Positions 32,907-42,728 of a stretch of DNA of 64,000 nt are shown in pieces. Positions within the stretch are counted from its first letter, which is position 1; each line of letters opens with the position of its first letter. Location of the stretch: NCBI RefSeq assembly GCF_049943335.1, contig NZ_JBNFVY010000004.1:1-64000 (forward strand), written 5' to 3'. The translations under genes were made by a program, and so were the position numbers. This DNA is from JBNFVY01 sp049943335. Its GTDB lineage: Bacteria; Pseudomonadota; Alphaproteobacteria; Rhodobacterales; Rhodobacteraceae. A model generated the notes under the pieces. That model was not told the origin of the DNA. It worked only from the letters and a program-made list of their open reading frames with translations, and ran no database searches.

Positions 32907-34265
32907 ATGGCGAGTCACGTGCATAGCTTCTCATTAAAAAAAGGTCTGGACCTGCCGATCGCTGGCGCCGCTGATCCCAGCCGCCCTGTCGACAACGTTG
33001 ACGTTCGGACCGTCGGCATTCTTGGGGACGACTATATCGGCCTCAAGCCACGCCTGGCAGTTCAAGAAGGCGATACCGTCGCCGCGGGCGCCCCGGTTCT
33101 AGCCCACAAGGACAATCCAGACGCGGTGATCACCGCCCCTGTTTCCGGCCGGATCAAGGCCATCAATCGCGGCGCGCGGCGCAAGCTGATCAGTGTTGAA
33201 ATCACCGTAGACGAAAACGCCGCTGCGCCTGTCGATTTTTCTTCCACCGGCGATGCGACCACGCCCGAAGGGCTGACGACCCGCCTGTGCGCTGCGGGCC
33301 TGTGGACGTCGTTCCGTACGCGCCCTTATTCCAAAGTGCCCGATCCCGCGTCGCGCCCTGCGGCGATCTTTGTCACCGCGATGGATACCGAGCCGTTGGC
33401 GCCCGACCCCGCCCCGATCATCGCCGAGGCAGCCGCAGCATTTGTCGAAGGCCTGAAAGCGGCGACGCTTTTGTCCGAAGGCGCGACCTACCTGTGCCAT
33501 GCAGGGGGCGTCACCTTGCCCGGCTCTGATTTGCCCGGCGTGACACCCGCGGCCTTCAGCGGGCCACATCCGGCCGGTCTGGCCGGAACGCACATTCACT
33601 TTCTTGAGCCTCCCACGGCCGACAAAACGGTGTGGACCATCGGGTATCAGGACGTGATCGCCATCGGACGTTTGCTGTTGACCGGCAAGCTGGACAGCAC
33701 CCGCGTCATTGCCATCAGCGGACCGCTGGCGTCCCCGCCGCGGATCGTGCGCACGCAGGCCGGCGCGTCGATGACCGATCTTTGCACTACCGACAACCCG
33801 GACCACTTGCCCATGCGGATGGTGTCGGGTTCGGTTTTGAGCGGACGAGCGGGCGAAGGCCCAAGCGCCTATCTGGGCCGTTACGCGCGCCAGATCACGC
33901 TTATGGAAGAGGATCACAAGCAGATCCCGATGGGGTGGATCAGGCCGATGCCGTCGAAATATGCGGTTCAGCCGGTACTGGGATCAGCCCTGTCCACCAA
34001 GTTGCACAAATTGACGACGAACCTGAACGGCGGACGCCGTGCCATGGTGCCAATCGGCACGTTCGAGACCCTGATGCCACAGGATTACCTGCCGACTCAG
34101 TTGCTGCGGTCCCTGCTGGTCATGGACACCGATCAGGCGCAAGCGCTTGGCGTGCTGGAACTGGATGAAGAAGACCTTGGGCTGGTCGGTTTCGCCTGCC
34201 CGGCCAAATATGAATACGGCATGGCCTTGCGCGATTGCCTGACCAAGATCGAAAGAGAGGGCTGA
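32907..34265 (+). CDS. nqrA: Na+-translocating NADH:quinone oxidoreductase subunit A
   Basis: This is a 452-residue soluble subunit that docks on NqrB and lies near the quinone site. The family start KKGLDLPIAGAADPSRPVDNVDV and the later GYQDVIAIGRLLLTGKLDSTRVIAISGP are clear NqrA signatures. It is the first gene of a six-gene operon; the gap to nqrB is three bases. The N-terminus has about ten residues (MASHVHSFSL) before the conserved start, and a GTG at 32919 could be used instead. The complex couples NADH oxidation to Na+ export, as expected for a marine organism. Confidence 0.95.
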   Translation: MASHVHSFSLKKGLDLPIAGAADPSRPVDNVDVRTVGILGDDYIGLKPRLAVQEGDTVAAGAPVLAHKDNPDAVITAPVSGRIKAINRGARRKLISVEITVDENAAAPVDFSSTGDATTPEGLTTRLCAAGLWTSFRTRPYSKVPDPASRPAAIFVTAMDTEPLAPDPAPIIAEAAAAFVEGLKAATLLSEGATYLCHAGGVTLPGSDLPGVTPAAFSGPHPAGLAGTHIHFLEPPTADKTVWTIGYQDVIAIGRLLLTGKLDSTRVIAISGPLASPPRIVRTQAGASMTDLCTTDNPDHLPMRMVSGSVLSGRAGEGPSAYLGRYARQITLMEEDHKQIPMGWIRPMPSKYAVQPVLGSALSTKLHKLTTNLNGGRRAMVPIGTFETLMPQDYLPTQLLRSLLVMDTDQAQALGVLELDEEDLGLVGFACPAKYEYGMALRDCLTKIEREG

Positions 34266-34268
34266 GCC

Positions 34269-35468
34269 ATGGGATTGCGCAGCTTCTTTGACAGAATCGA
34301 ACCCAGTTTCGTCAAGGGTGGCAAATTCGAACGCTACTTCCCCATCTACGAGATGGTCGAAAGCTTTCTGTTCACCCCCAAGGCCGTGACGACCGCCGCG
34401 CCGCACGCCCGGTCTTACATTGATATGAAACGCATCATGACCTATGTCGTGATTGCCACGATCCCGTGCATCCTGTTCGGGCTGTACAATACCGGGCTTC
34501 AGACCAACCTTGCCATCGCCGAGCACGGCGCAGCCGGCTGGCGCGCTGCGATCATCGAAGGGCTCGGCATCGGGTTCAACGCGGCCAACCCCTTGGCCAA
34601 CATGGCGCACGGGCTGCTATATTTCCTGCCGATCTACATCGTGACGCTGGCAGTAGGCGGCGCGTGGGAGGTTCTGTTCGCCACGATCCGACGCCACGAG
34701 GTGAACGAAGGTTTCCTTGTAACATCAATGCTCTACACCCTGATCTTGCCAGCATCCACACCGCTGTGGCAGGTCGCGTTGGGCATTTCATTCGGTGTTG
34801 TGATCGGCAAAGAGGTGTTTGGCGGCACTGGCAAGAACTTCCTCAACCCCGCGCTGGTGGGCCGTGCCTTCCTCTATTTCGCCTACCCTGCGTACATGTC
34901 GGGCGACACGATATGGACCCCGGTCGACGGGTTTTCCGGTGCGACGGCACTGTCCGTCACGGCGGCCGAAGGCGTTGCCGCCCTTCCCGCCTATGGCATT
35001 ACCTGGATGGACGCGTTCATCGGCACCATCCAGGGCAGTTTCGGGGAAACATCCACGATCGCCTGCCTGATCGGGTTGGCCTTTCTGCTGGCCACGCGGA
35101 TCGCGAATTATCGCATGATCGTCGGCTGTCTGGGCGGGATGATCGCCTTTACGTTGTTGCTGAACACAATCGGCTCGGACACCAACCCCGCCTTCGCCAC
35201 GCCGTGGTACTGGCATCTGGTGATTGGGGGCTACGCGTTCGGGCTGGTCTTTATGGTGACCGAACCCGTGTCGGGCGCCCACACAAACCTTGGCCGCTAC
35301 ATCTATGGGGCGCTGATCGGGTTCATGGTGGTGATGATCCGGGTGATCAACCCGGCTTTCCCCGAAGGCATGATGTTGGCGATCCTGTTCGGCAACGTCT
35401 TTGCCCCGCTCATCGACTATTTCGTTGTGCAGGCAAATATCCGCAGGAGGGCCCGCCGCAATGCCTGA
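34269..35468 (+). CDS. nqrB: Na+-NQR subunit B
   Basis: This is a 399-residue polytopic membrane subunit carrying covalent FMN and riboflavin and forming the main Na+ path. The FMN attachment motif S-G-A-T is at 223-226 (GFSGATALS; Thr226). About ten hydrophobic segments are present, and RSYIDMKRIMTYVVIATIPC is a typical NqrB stretch. Its FMN is attached by ApbE, encoded divergently. The C-terminus overlaps nqrC by 8 bases. Confidence 0.97.
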   Translation: MGLRSFFDRIEPSFVKGGKFERYFPIYEMVESFLFTPKAVTTAAPHARSYIDMKRIMTYVVIATIPCILFGLYNTGLQTNLAIAEHGAAGWRAAIIEGLGIGFNAANPLANMAHGLLYFLPIYIVTLAVGGAWEVLFATIRRHEVNEGFLVTSMLYTLILPASTPLWQVALGISFGVVIGKEVFGGTGKNFLNPALVGRAFLYFAYPAYMSGDTIWTPVDGFSGATALSVTAAEGVAALPAYGITWMDAFIGTIQGSFGETSTIACLIGLAFLLATRIANYRMIVGCLGGMIAFTLLLNTIGSDTNPAFATPWYWHLVIGGYAFGLVFMVTEPVSGAHTNLGRYIYGALIGFMVVMIRVINPAFPEGMMLAILFGNVFAPLIDYFVVQANIRRRARRNA

Positions 35469-36366
35469 CGAGGACACCGAAAACCGCATCGACCAAGACG
35501 GCGAAACGCAGTTCACCCCCGAAATGAACCCGCCCGTCCGTGACGCGCCTTTGTCTGACGCCGAAGCCGCGCGCAAGGGACCGATCCGCCGGTTCCTCGA
35601 CACCCCGCCGGACAACGTGGCCAAAACCGTGACTGTCGCGCTTGGGCTGTGTCTGGTCGCGTCGATGGTGGTGTCGGCTGCCGCCGTATCGCTGCGCCCG
35701 TTGCAGGAACGCAATGCCGCGCTCGACAAGCAAGTGAACATTGTTCAGGTTGCGGGGCTCTACCGCGACGGGATCGATGTGGCAGACGCGTTCCAAGCGT
35801 TCGAGCCGCAGGTGCTTGAACTGGCGACCGGCGAATTCACCGATCAATTCGACCGCTTCGAATTTGACGACCGCGCCGCCGCAGATGACCTGACCCTGTC
35901 GGCGCCACTGACCGACGACCCGGCCAGCATCCGGCGCCAGGCAAACTACGTGACCGTCTACCTGCTGCGCGACGATCAGGGCGCGCTCGACAAGGTGATC
36001 CTGCCTGTCTACGGCTATGGCCTGTGGTCAACACTCTACGGCTTTATCGCGATCGAAGAGGACGGTAACACGATCTACGGGCTGCAGTTCTACGAACACG
36101 CCGAAACCCCCGGACTGGGCGCCGAAGTGGATAATCCGCGCTGGAAAGCCCTGTGGCGCGACAAGAAACTGCGCACCGAAGACGGCGAAGGCGAGCTTGC
36201 GATCACGGTGGCCAAGACCCCGCCGCCGCAGGGGCGCGAGTATTTCGTCGACGCCCTGTCCGGCGCAACGCTGACCTCGCGCGGGGTGGATAACCTTGTG
36301 CGTTTCTGGATGAGCGAGCGGGGCTTTGAACCCTTTCTTGAACGTGTCCGCGCAGGAGAGATCTGA
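35461..36366 (+). CDS. nqrC: Na+-NQR subunit C with long N-terminal extension
   Basis: This is a 301-residue subunit with one N-terminal membrane helix (about 57-76) and a periplasmic FMN domain. The flavinylation motif is S267-G-A-T270 (LSGATLTS). NqrC of Vibrio is about 257 residues; the extra length is an acidic N-terminal extension (EDTENRIDQDGETQFTPEMN) before the SPKKT-like start of the helix region (RRFLDTPPDNVAKT). The start overlaps the end of nqrB and has AGGAGG close upstream, so the extension appears genuine. Confidence 0.95.
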   Translation: MPDEDTENRIDQDGETQFTPEMNPPVRDAPLSDAEAARKGPIRRFLDTPPDNVAKTVTVALGLCLVASMVVSAAAVSLRPLQERNAALDKQVNIVQVAGLYRDGIDVADAFQAFEPQVLELATGEFTDQFDRFEFDDRAAADDLTLSAPLTDDPASIRRQANYVTVYLLRDDQGALDKVILPVYGYGLWSTLYGFIAIEEDGNTIYGLQFYEHAETPGLGAEVDNPRWKALWRDKKLRTEDGEGELAITVAKTPPPQGREYFVDALSGATLTSRGVDNLVRFWMSERGFEPFLERVRAGEI

Positions 36367-37019
36367 TGGCACAGACCTACCGCAGCATGCTGATCGACCC
36401 GATGGTCGACAACAACCCGATCACCTTGCAGGTGCTGGGCGTGTGTTCGGCCTTGGCCGTCACGTCATCGCTGCAAGTGGCGATGGTGATGGCCATCGCG
36501 GTAACACTGGTGACCGCGTTTTCTTCGATGTTCATTTCGGTCCTGCGCAGCCAGATCCCGAGTTCAATCCGGATCATCGTGCAGATGATCATCATTGCCT
36601 CGCTCGTGATCGTGGTTGATCAGGTGCTCAAGGCATATGCCTACGAGATTTCCAAAACCCTGTCGGTCTTCGTCGGGCTGATCATCACCAACTGTATCGT
36701 CATGGGGCGCGCGGAAGCCTTCGCGATGAAAAACCCGCCCCTGGCCAGCTTTGTGGACGGTGTGGGCAACGGTCTGGGCTATGGGCTGATCCTGATGCTG
36801 GTGGGCTTCATCCGCGAACTGTTCGGCTCGGGCAGCCTGTTCGGCTTTACGATCCTGCCCACGGTCAACAACGGCGGCTGGTACGTGCCCAACGGTTTGC
36901 TGCTGCTGCCGCCATCGGCGTTCTTCGTCATCGGCCTGTTGATCTGGGGCTTTCGGACCTGGAAACCCGAGCAGGTCGAAGAACGCGAGTACCGCATTCA
37001 AACGGTGGAGGCGCACTGA
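36366..37019 (+). CDS. nqrD: Na+-NQR subunit D
   Basis: This is a 217-residue membrane subunit with six helices. The conserved LGVCSALAVTS and LIITNCIVMGRAEAFA carry the Cys residues that, with those of NqrE, hold the membrane-embedded Fe centre. NqrD is related to NqrE by internal duplication and inverted topology. The ATG overlaps the nqrC stop and its stop overlaps nqrE (TGATG). Confidence 0.96.
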   Translation: MAQTYRSMLIDPMVDNNPITLQVLGVCSALAVTSSLQVAMVMAIAVTLVTAFSSMFISVLRSQIPSSIRIIVQMIIIASLVIVVDQVLKAYAYEISKTLSVFVGLIITNCIVMGRAEAFAMKNPPLASFVDGVGNGLGYGLILMLVGFIRELFGSGSLFGFTILPTVNNGGWYVPNGLLLLPPSAFFVIGLLIWGFRTWKPEQVEEREYRIQTVEAH

Positions 37020-37627
37020 TGGAAGAGCTGCTGTCGCTGGCCGTAAAGGCCATCTTCGTCGAAAACATGGCGCTGGCGTTCTTTCTGGGCATGTGCACCT
37101 TTCTGGCCGTGTCCAAGAAGATCTCGACCGCGATCGGTCTGGGCATTTCAGTCACCTTGGTGCAGACCATTACGGTCCCGGCCAACAACCTGATCCTGAC
37201 CTACCTGCTGGCCCCCGGCGCGCTGGCATGGGCCGGGTTTCCGGATGTGGATCTGACGTTCCTTGGCCTCATCTCGTATATCGGGGTGATCGCGGCCATG
37301 GTGCAAATCCTTGAAATGGTGCTCGATAAGTACTTCCCGCCGCTTTACAACGCGCTTGGTGTGTTCCTGCCGCTGATTACGGTGAACTGTGCGATCCTGG
37401 GCGGATCGCTCTTTATGGTGGAACGCAACTACGCCCTTGCGGAAAGCACGGTTTATGGAGTCTCGTCCGGTCTGGGCTGGGCCTTGGCGATCACCGCCAT
37501 GGCCGGTGTGCGCGAAAAGCTGAAATATTCGGACATTCCCGATGGCCTGCAAGGGCTTGGGATCACATTCATAAGCGCCGGACTGATGGCCATGGCCTTC
37601 ATGTCCTTCTCTGGCGTCAAACTGTAA
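37019..37627 (+). CDS. nqrE: Na+-NQR subunit E
   Basis: This is a 202-residue membrane subunit, the partner of NqrD. Cys residues in LGMCTFLAV and ITVNCAILGG are the expected iron ligands, and the six-helix pattern matches. The family start (EELLSLAVKAIFVENMAL) is clear. It is coupled to nqrD by a one-base overlap and separated from nqrF by 12 bases. Confidence 0.96.
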   Translation: MEELLSLAVKAIFVENMALAFFLGMCTFLAVSKKISTAIGLGISVTLVQTITVPANNLILTYLLAPGALAWAGFPDVDLTFLGLISYIGVIAAMVQILEMVLDKYFPPLYNALGVFLPLITVNCAILGGSLFMVERNYALAESTVYGVSSGLGWALAITAMAGVREKLKYSDIPDGLQGLGITFISAGLMAMAFMSFSGVKL

Positions 37628-37639
37628 ACGGGGGATCGC

Positions 37640-38863
37640 ATGCAGACCTTTGCACTAGGTGTCCTGCTGTTTTCACTGATCGTCATCGCGTTGGTGGCGA
37701 TTATCATGGTGGCGCGCTCACGCCTGGTATCGACCGGCAACGTGAACATCACCATCAACGGTGAAAAGACGATTTCGGTCCCCGCGGGCGGCAAGTTGCT
37801 GCAAACGCTGGCCGCCGAAAATCTTTTCGTCCCCTCGGCCTGTGGCGGGGGCGGAACTTGCGCGCAGTGCCGCGTGCGCATTCACGAAGGTGGCGGATCG
37901 ATCCTGCCCACCGAGGAAGCCCATATTACCAAGCGCGAGGCCGCCTGCGGCGACCGTCTGTCCTGTCAGGTGGCTGTCAAGCAAGACATGCAGGTCGAAG
38001 TCCCCGAAGAGGTTTTCGGCGTCAAAAAATGGGAATGCACCGTTCGGTCCAACGAAAACGTGGCAACCTTCATCAAGGCGCTGGTCCTCGAACTGCCCGA
38101 AGGCGAAGACGTGGATTTCCGCGCGGGCGGCTATATCCAGATCGAAGCCCCGGCCCATCACGTCAAATACACCGATTTCGACATCGAAGAAGAGTATCGG
38201 GAAGACTGGGACAAATTCAACATCTGGCAATATGAATCGACCTGCGACGAACCGGTTGAGCGGGCCTATTCGATGGCGAACTACCCGGACGAAAAAGGCA
38301 TCATCATGCTGAATGTGCGGATCGCCACTCCGCCGCCAGGCACCCAGGGCATTCCGCCGGGCAAGATGTCGTCTTACATCTTCAACCTTAAACCCGGCGA
38401 CAAGGTTACCATTTCCGGCCCCTTTGGCGAATTTTTCGCGCGTGAGACGGAAAAGGAAATGGTGTTCATTGGCGGCGGCGCCGGCATGGCCCCGATGCGC
38501 AGTCATATTTTCGACCAGCTGAAACGGCTCAAGAACAAGGACCGGAAAATCAGTTTCTGGTACGGGGCGCGGTCAAAGCGCGAGATGTTCTTTGTCGAGG
38601 ATTTCGACGAACTTGCGGCGGAATTCCCCAACTTTGAATGGCACGTGGCCCTGTCCGATGCGCTGCCCGAAGATGATTGGGACGGCTACACCGGGTTCAT
38701 TCACAACGTGCTGTATGAAAATTATCTCAAGGACCACCCCAATCCCGAAGATTGCGAATACTACATGTGTGGCCCGCCGATCATGAACCAGTCGGTCATC
38801 AACATGCTGCTTGAATTGGGTGTGGACCGCGAGGATATCATGCTTGACGACTTCGGCGGCTGA
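37640..38863 (+). CDS. nqrF: Na+-NQR subunit F (NADH-oxidising)
   Basis: This is a 407-residue subunit that takes electrons from NADH. One N-terminal membrane helix (5-25) is followed by a ferredoxin-like [2Fe-2S] domain with C68, C74, C77 and C109 (SACGGGGTCAQC ... LSCQ). A FAD domain with RAYSMANYP follows, then an NADH domain with GGGAGMAPMRSH and a C-terminal YYMCGPP. All cofactor residues are present, so the operon should encode a working enzyme. An intrinsic terminator follows 22 bases after the stop. Confidence 0.97.
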   Translation: MQTFALGVLLFSLIVIALVAIIMVARSRLVSTGNVNITINGEKTISVPAGGKLLQTLAAENLFVPSACGGGGTCAQCRVRIHEGGGSILPTEEAHITKREAACGDRLSCQVAVKQDMQVEVPEEVFGVKKWECTVRSNENVATFIKALVLELPEGEDVDFRAGGYIQIEAPAHHVKYTDFDIEEEYREDWDKFNIWQYESTCDEPVERAYSMANYPDEKGIIMLNVRIATPPPGTQGIPPGKMSSYIFNLKPGDKVTISGPFGEFFARETEKEMVFIGGGAGMAPMRSHIFDQLKRLKNKDRKISFWYGARSKREMFFVEDFDELAAEFPNFEWHVALSDALPEDDWDGYTGFIHNVLYENYLKDHPNPEDCEYYMCGPPIMNQSVINMLLELGVDREDIMLDDFGG

Positions 38864-38884
38864 CACCCGCTACAGACTGCCCAA

Positions 38885-38919
38885 AGCCCCTGCCCGTCCC
38901 TGACGCGCAGGGGTTTTTT
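38885..38919 (+). terminator. Intrinsic terminator after nqrF
   Basis: A stem of GCCCCTGC with GCAGGGG, loop of about 13 bases, is followed by six Ts. It ends the nqrA-F transcript. Confidence 0.85.
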
Positions 38920-39136
38920 GCACTTGTGCTCGCTTCAATGCCTGCGCTGAAAAAGCCCATGCAAGGCTAATTCACCCTGCGTGCTGACTGGGCGTGGTGA
39001 CAGGCAAACCATGGCCCAATCCCTCTGCGCGATGCCAAGGGTGACAAATTTTCCCAACGAAAGCAGACTGTATAGCTGATTGGCGCGCGCATGGTCGTGC
39101 CAAGCCGCCGTCTGATCAAACCTTGCCCTAGCGCAA
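38920..39136. other. Convergent intergenic region between nqrF and acnB
   Basis: Together with the two flanking terminators this makes about 330 bases without a gene between the converging nqr and acnB transcripts. I see no further feature inside. Confidence 0.5.
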
Positions 39137-39161
39137 TAAAAAAGCCCGCTTGCAAGCGGGC
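39137..39161 (-). terminator. Intrinsic terminator after acnB
   Basis: GCCCGCTTGCAAGCGGGC is a perfect 18-base palindrome (39144-39161), followed on the minus strand by a run of Ts. It closes the leftward acnB transcript, 31 bases beyond its stop. A shorter T-run on the other side could make it weakly bidirectional. Confidence 0.85.
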
Positions 39162-39192
39162 CTTTTCGATTTTTGTCTTTGGGTGACGCGGA

Positions 39193-41985
39193 TCAGAAAT
39201 GCGCCGATTGGGTCGTGCTGGGCACCTGCAGAGGCGGCGCGAACTTGGTCAGGTCAATGCCATCTACGGCCGACTTATATTCCTCAATCGTCGGGGTGCG
39301 GCCCAGGATGGCCGACAAAACAACCACCGGGGTCGAGGCCAAGAGCGACTCGCCGCGCTTTTCAGTGCTGTCTTCGACGACGCGGCCCTGGAACAGGCGG
39401 GTCGACGTTGCAAGGACCGTATCGCCCTTTTCGGCCTTTTCCTGGTTCCCCATACACAGGTTACATCCCGGCCGCTCAAGATAGAGAATATTCTCGTACT
39501 CGGTTCGGGCGTGGCTTTTGGGGAAGAGATCGTCGAACTCAAAACCGGAATAGCGTTGCAGGATTTCCCAATCGCCCTCGTCCTTCAGCTCGTCGATAAT
39601 GTTGTAGGTCGGGGCAGCCACCACCAGCGGCGCCTTGAATTCGACCTTGCCATTCGCGGCCTCAAGATTCTTGAGCATTTGGGCAACGATCTTCATGTCG
39701 CCCTTGTGCACCATGCAGGACCCGACAAAGCCCAGATCCACCTTTTTCTCACCGCCATAGTAGGAAACGGGCCGGATCGTGTCGTGCGTATAGCGCTTGG
39801 ACACATCGGAATTATTGACGTCCGGATCAGCGATCATCGGCTCGGCGATCTGGTCCAGATCGACGACGACCTCGGCGAAATATTTCGCATCGGCGTCGGG
39901 GGTCAGGGCCGGTTTTTCACCCGATTTGATCTGGGCGATCCGTTTATCGGCCTTGGCAATCAACCCGGCCAGGGTTCCCACCCCATTGTCCATGCCTTTG
40001 TCGATCATCACCTGAATGCGGTCCTTGGCAAGTTCCAAAGATGCAATCAACGTCTCGTCGTTTGAAATGCAAATCGACGCCTTGGCCTTCATTTCCGCAG
40101 TCCAGTCGGTAAACGTAAACGCCTGGTCGGCCAGCAGCGTGCCAATATGCACTTCGATCACCCGGCCCTGGAACACGTTGTCGCCATGCTGCTTGAGCAT
40201 CTGCGCCTGCGTGGCATGAACCACATCGCGAAAGTCCATGTAGTCGGCCATCTGACCCTTGAACGTTACCTTGACGGATTCAGGGATCGGCATCGTTGCC
40301 TCGCCCGTGGCCAAGGCCAACGCTACGGTGCCGCTGTCCGCACCAAAGGCAACGCCTTTGGACATGCGCGTGTGGCTGTCGCCCCCGATGATGATGTCCC
40401 AGTCATCCACCGTGAGGTCGTTCAACACCTTGTGGATCACGTCGGTCATCGCAGGGTAGTCGCCCTTGGGATCACGCGCGGTGATCAGACCGAATTTGTT
40501 CATGAAACTCATCAGCTTGGGAATATTCGCCTGCGCCTTCTTGTCCCAGACCGATGCGGTGTGACAGCCCGATTGATAGGCCCCGTCAACCGTGGGTGAA
40601 ATCACCGTGGCGGCCATAGCCTCCAACTCTTGGCTGGTCATCAGGCCTGTGGTGTCCTGGCTGCCGACGATATTGACCTTGACCCGCACGTCCGATCCGG
40701 CGTGCAGTGTCTTGCCCGGCGTGGCGCCTACTGCATTGGCATTAAAGATCTTTTCAACCGCCGTCAGACCTTGGCCATCGTGCGAGATTTCCTTCGCAGG
40801 CGCGAAAACCGCAGGCGGCTCAATGCCCAGCGTTTCGGCCGCGAATGTTTGCAATTTTTTGCCAAACACGACCGCATATGACCCGCCCGCCTTCATGAAT
40901 TCCACTTTCTGAGGCGTAAAGGCCGAGGACACGTCAGCCAGTTTTTTGGTCCCGGTCTCGTCGTAGAGCGTTTTGTCCTTGGTGTTGATCGTCAGAACCG
41001 TTCCGGTATCGACCGAGTAGGTCTGCTCCAGGATTGTATTGCCGTCTGCATCCAGGATCGGGGTGCCATTTTCGTCGGTTTTCTTGACCCAGTTCTTCAG
41101 ATCAATTCCGATGCCGCCCGTCACGCCCACCGTGGTCAGAAAGATCGGCGAAATCCCGTTCGTACCAGCGACCACAGGCGCGATATTCACAAACGGCACA
41201 TAGGGGCTGGCCTGTTTGCCGGTCCACAGGGCCACGTTGTTCACGCCGGACATGCGCGATGACCCTACGCCCATTGTGCCTTTTTCGGCGATCAGCATGA
41301 CCCGCTTGCCGGGGTGTTTCTTCTGCAGTTCCTGAATTTCGGCCTGCGCTTGCGGCGAAATCATGCATTTGCCGTGCAGTTCCCTGTCTGAACGCGAATG
41401 CGCCTGATTACCGGGTGACAAAAGGTCGGTCGAAATATCGCCTTCGGCGGCGATGTAGGTCACGACCGCGATCTCTTCGTCGATCTCGGGAAGCGCGGTG
41501 AAAAATTCGGCCCTTGCGTAGCTTTGCAGCAGATCGGTCGCAATCGGATTGCCCGCACGATGCGCGGCGCTCAAACGCTCCATGTCCGCCTCATAGAGGA
41601 ACACTTGCGTTTTCAATACTGCTGCAGCCGACTGCGCAATCGCCTGATCATCGCCAAGCGCCAGTTCCAGAAGCACCTGGATCGATGGGCCGCCCTTCAT
41701 ATGCGATAGCAACTCGAACGCGAATGTCGGCGTGATTTCTTCAACCACAGCTTCGCCGAGGATGATCTGCCTAAGGAAATCGGCCTTGACCCCGGCTGCG
41801 CTCGTCGTGCCGGGCAGCGTGTTATAGATGAAGAAATCCAGCGAATCTTTCCGATGCGGGTGTTCGCTGTCCGTGATCTGCGCGATCAACTCGGCCACCA
41901 GCGCTCCATCGTCTATCGGCTTGGGGTGCAGCCCTTCGGTTTTGCGCGTTTGGATTTCTTCAAGATAAGAGTCATACAAGCTCAT
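39193..41985 (-). CDS. acnB: Bifunctional aconitate hydratase 2 / 2-methylisocitrate dehydratase AcnB
   Basis: This is a 930-residue TCA-cycle enzyme interconverting citrate and isocitrate through a [4Fe-4S] cluster. The AcnB-specific N-terminal HEAT-like domain (LYDSYLEEIQTRKTEGLHPKPIDDGALVAELI) identifies it over AcnA. Cluster Cys are in GSCMVHKG and in PGCNLCMGNQ near the C-terminus. GGDSHTRMSKGVAFGADSGTVALALA is also characteristic. The ATG has GGAAG six bases upstream; the GTG two codons before it is in frame but less likely. It is monocistronic with its own terminator. Confidence 0.97.
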   Translation of the reverse strand: MSLYDSYLEEIQTRKTEGLHPKPIDDGALVAELIAQITDSEHPHRKDSLDFFIYNTLPGTTSAAGVKADFLRQIILGEAVVEEITPTFAFELLSHMKGGPSIQVLLELALGDDQAIAQSAAAVLKTQVFLYEADMERLSAAHRAGNPIATDLLQSYARAEFFTALPEIDEEIAVVTYIAAEGDISTDLLSPGNQAHSRSDRELHGKCMISPQAQAEIQELQKKHPGKRVMLIAEKGTMGVGSSRMSGVNNVALWTGKQASPYVPFVNIAPVVAGTNGISPIFLTTVGVTGGIGIDLKNWVKKTDENGTPILDADGNTILEQTYSVDTGTVLTINTKDKTLYDETGTKKLADVSSAFTPQKVEFMKAGGSYAVVFGKKLQTFAAETLGIEPPAVFAPAKEISHDGQGLTAVEKIFNANAVGATPGKTLHAGSDVRVKVNIVGSQDTTGLMTSQELEAMAATVISPTVDGAYQSGCHTASVWDKKAQANIPKLMSFMNKFGLITARDPKGDYPAMTDVIHKVLNDLTVDDWDIIIGGDSHTRMSKGVAFGADSGTVALALATGEATMPIPESVKVTFKGQMADYMDFRDVVHATQAQMLKQHGDNVFQGRVIEVHIGTLLADQAFTFTDWTAEMKAKASICISNDETLIASLELAKDRIQVMIDKGMDNGVGTLAGLIAKADKRIAQIKSGEKPALTPDADAKYFAEVVVDLDQIAEPMIADPDVNNSDVSKRYTHDTIRPVSYYGGEKKVDLGFVGSCMVHKGDMKIVAQMLKNLEAANGKVEFKAPLVVAAPTYNIIDELKDEGDWEILQRYSGFEFDDLFPKSHARTEYENILYLERPGCNLCMGNQEKAEKGDTVLATSTRLFQGRVVEDSTEKRGESLLASTPVVVLSAILGRTPTIEEYKSAVDGIDLTKFAPPLQVPSTTQSAHF

Positions 41986-42728
41986 TGGCACTTCCGGCTA
42001 GATGATTGATGTGGGTTTGACGCGCAGTTACCGCGCAAAACGCAGGCCTTCCCGCGATTGTATACATTGGTACACATCTTCACTCTGCGCTTCAAGTGAT
42101 TTGCGGTCGTAGGGTACGGGTTTCGCTAAACTCAGCGCCGCAGAATGCAATGATCCCAACAGTGGCGGACGGTTCGCGATCACCGGTTTTTCTCTGGCTC
42201 AGGGTTCTTGCCGCAGATCCAAAACGATTTTCGCGCATAACGGCCGCTAGTCCTGCGCCTGTCGGCCTATGTGGGCGCATGTCGGACATGACCTTGAACG
42301 TCTGCCAATTCACATTCACCGATATCGCGCCGGTACTGGCCGCAACGCCGAACGCCCCCCGATGCGGGATGAACGGAATGCCCTGTGGGTTGTCACCCGG
42401 TTGGCCCAGAGCACACCCCTGCCCCATTCAGGTTTCACCACCCCGCCGCGGTATCGCCTGACAGGTTCCTGATTTCGCGACGTAGTCCGATCAATTTGGC
42501 GGAACAAAATTTGGAAGAAATGCTGCGCACTTGGTTGGTGGGTGCTGCGCAAGGCAGGGCGGGCGGGAAAGTGCAGTCCAAGATCCCGACGCACTGGTTC
42601 GGTTCGCGGATTTTGCCACGGCGCGGCGACCGCAGCGCGAAAACATCAAACCGCGCCTTGCGGAATGAAATTCGTATCTTAGACGTGCGCCGCTGTACCC
42701 AGACCTGTTTAACCCATCAAATGAACCG
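41986..42728. other. Non-coding stretch upstream of acnB
   Basis: About 740 bases lack a supportable gene. Frames of 111-146 codons exist on both strands across 42092-42825 but overlap each other, lack Shine-Dalgarno sequences and resemble nothing I know. The acnB promoter should be within the first 150 bases; a TGTATACA palindrome (42059-42066) followed by TACACA lies there. Confidence 0.4.
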
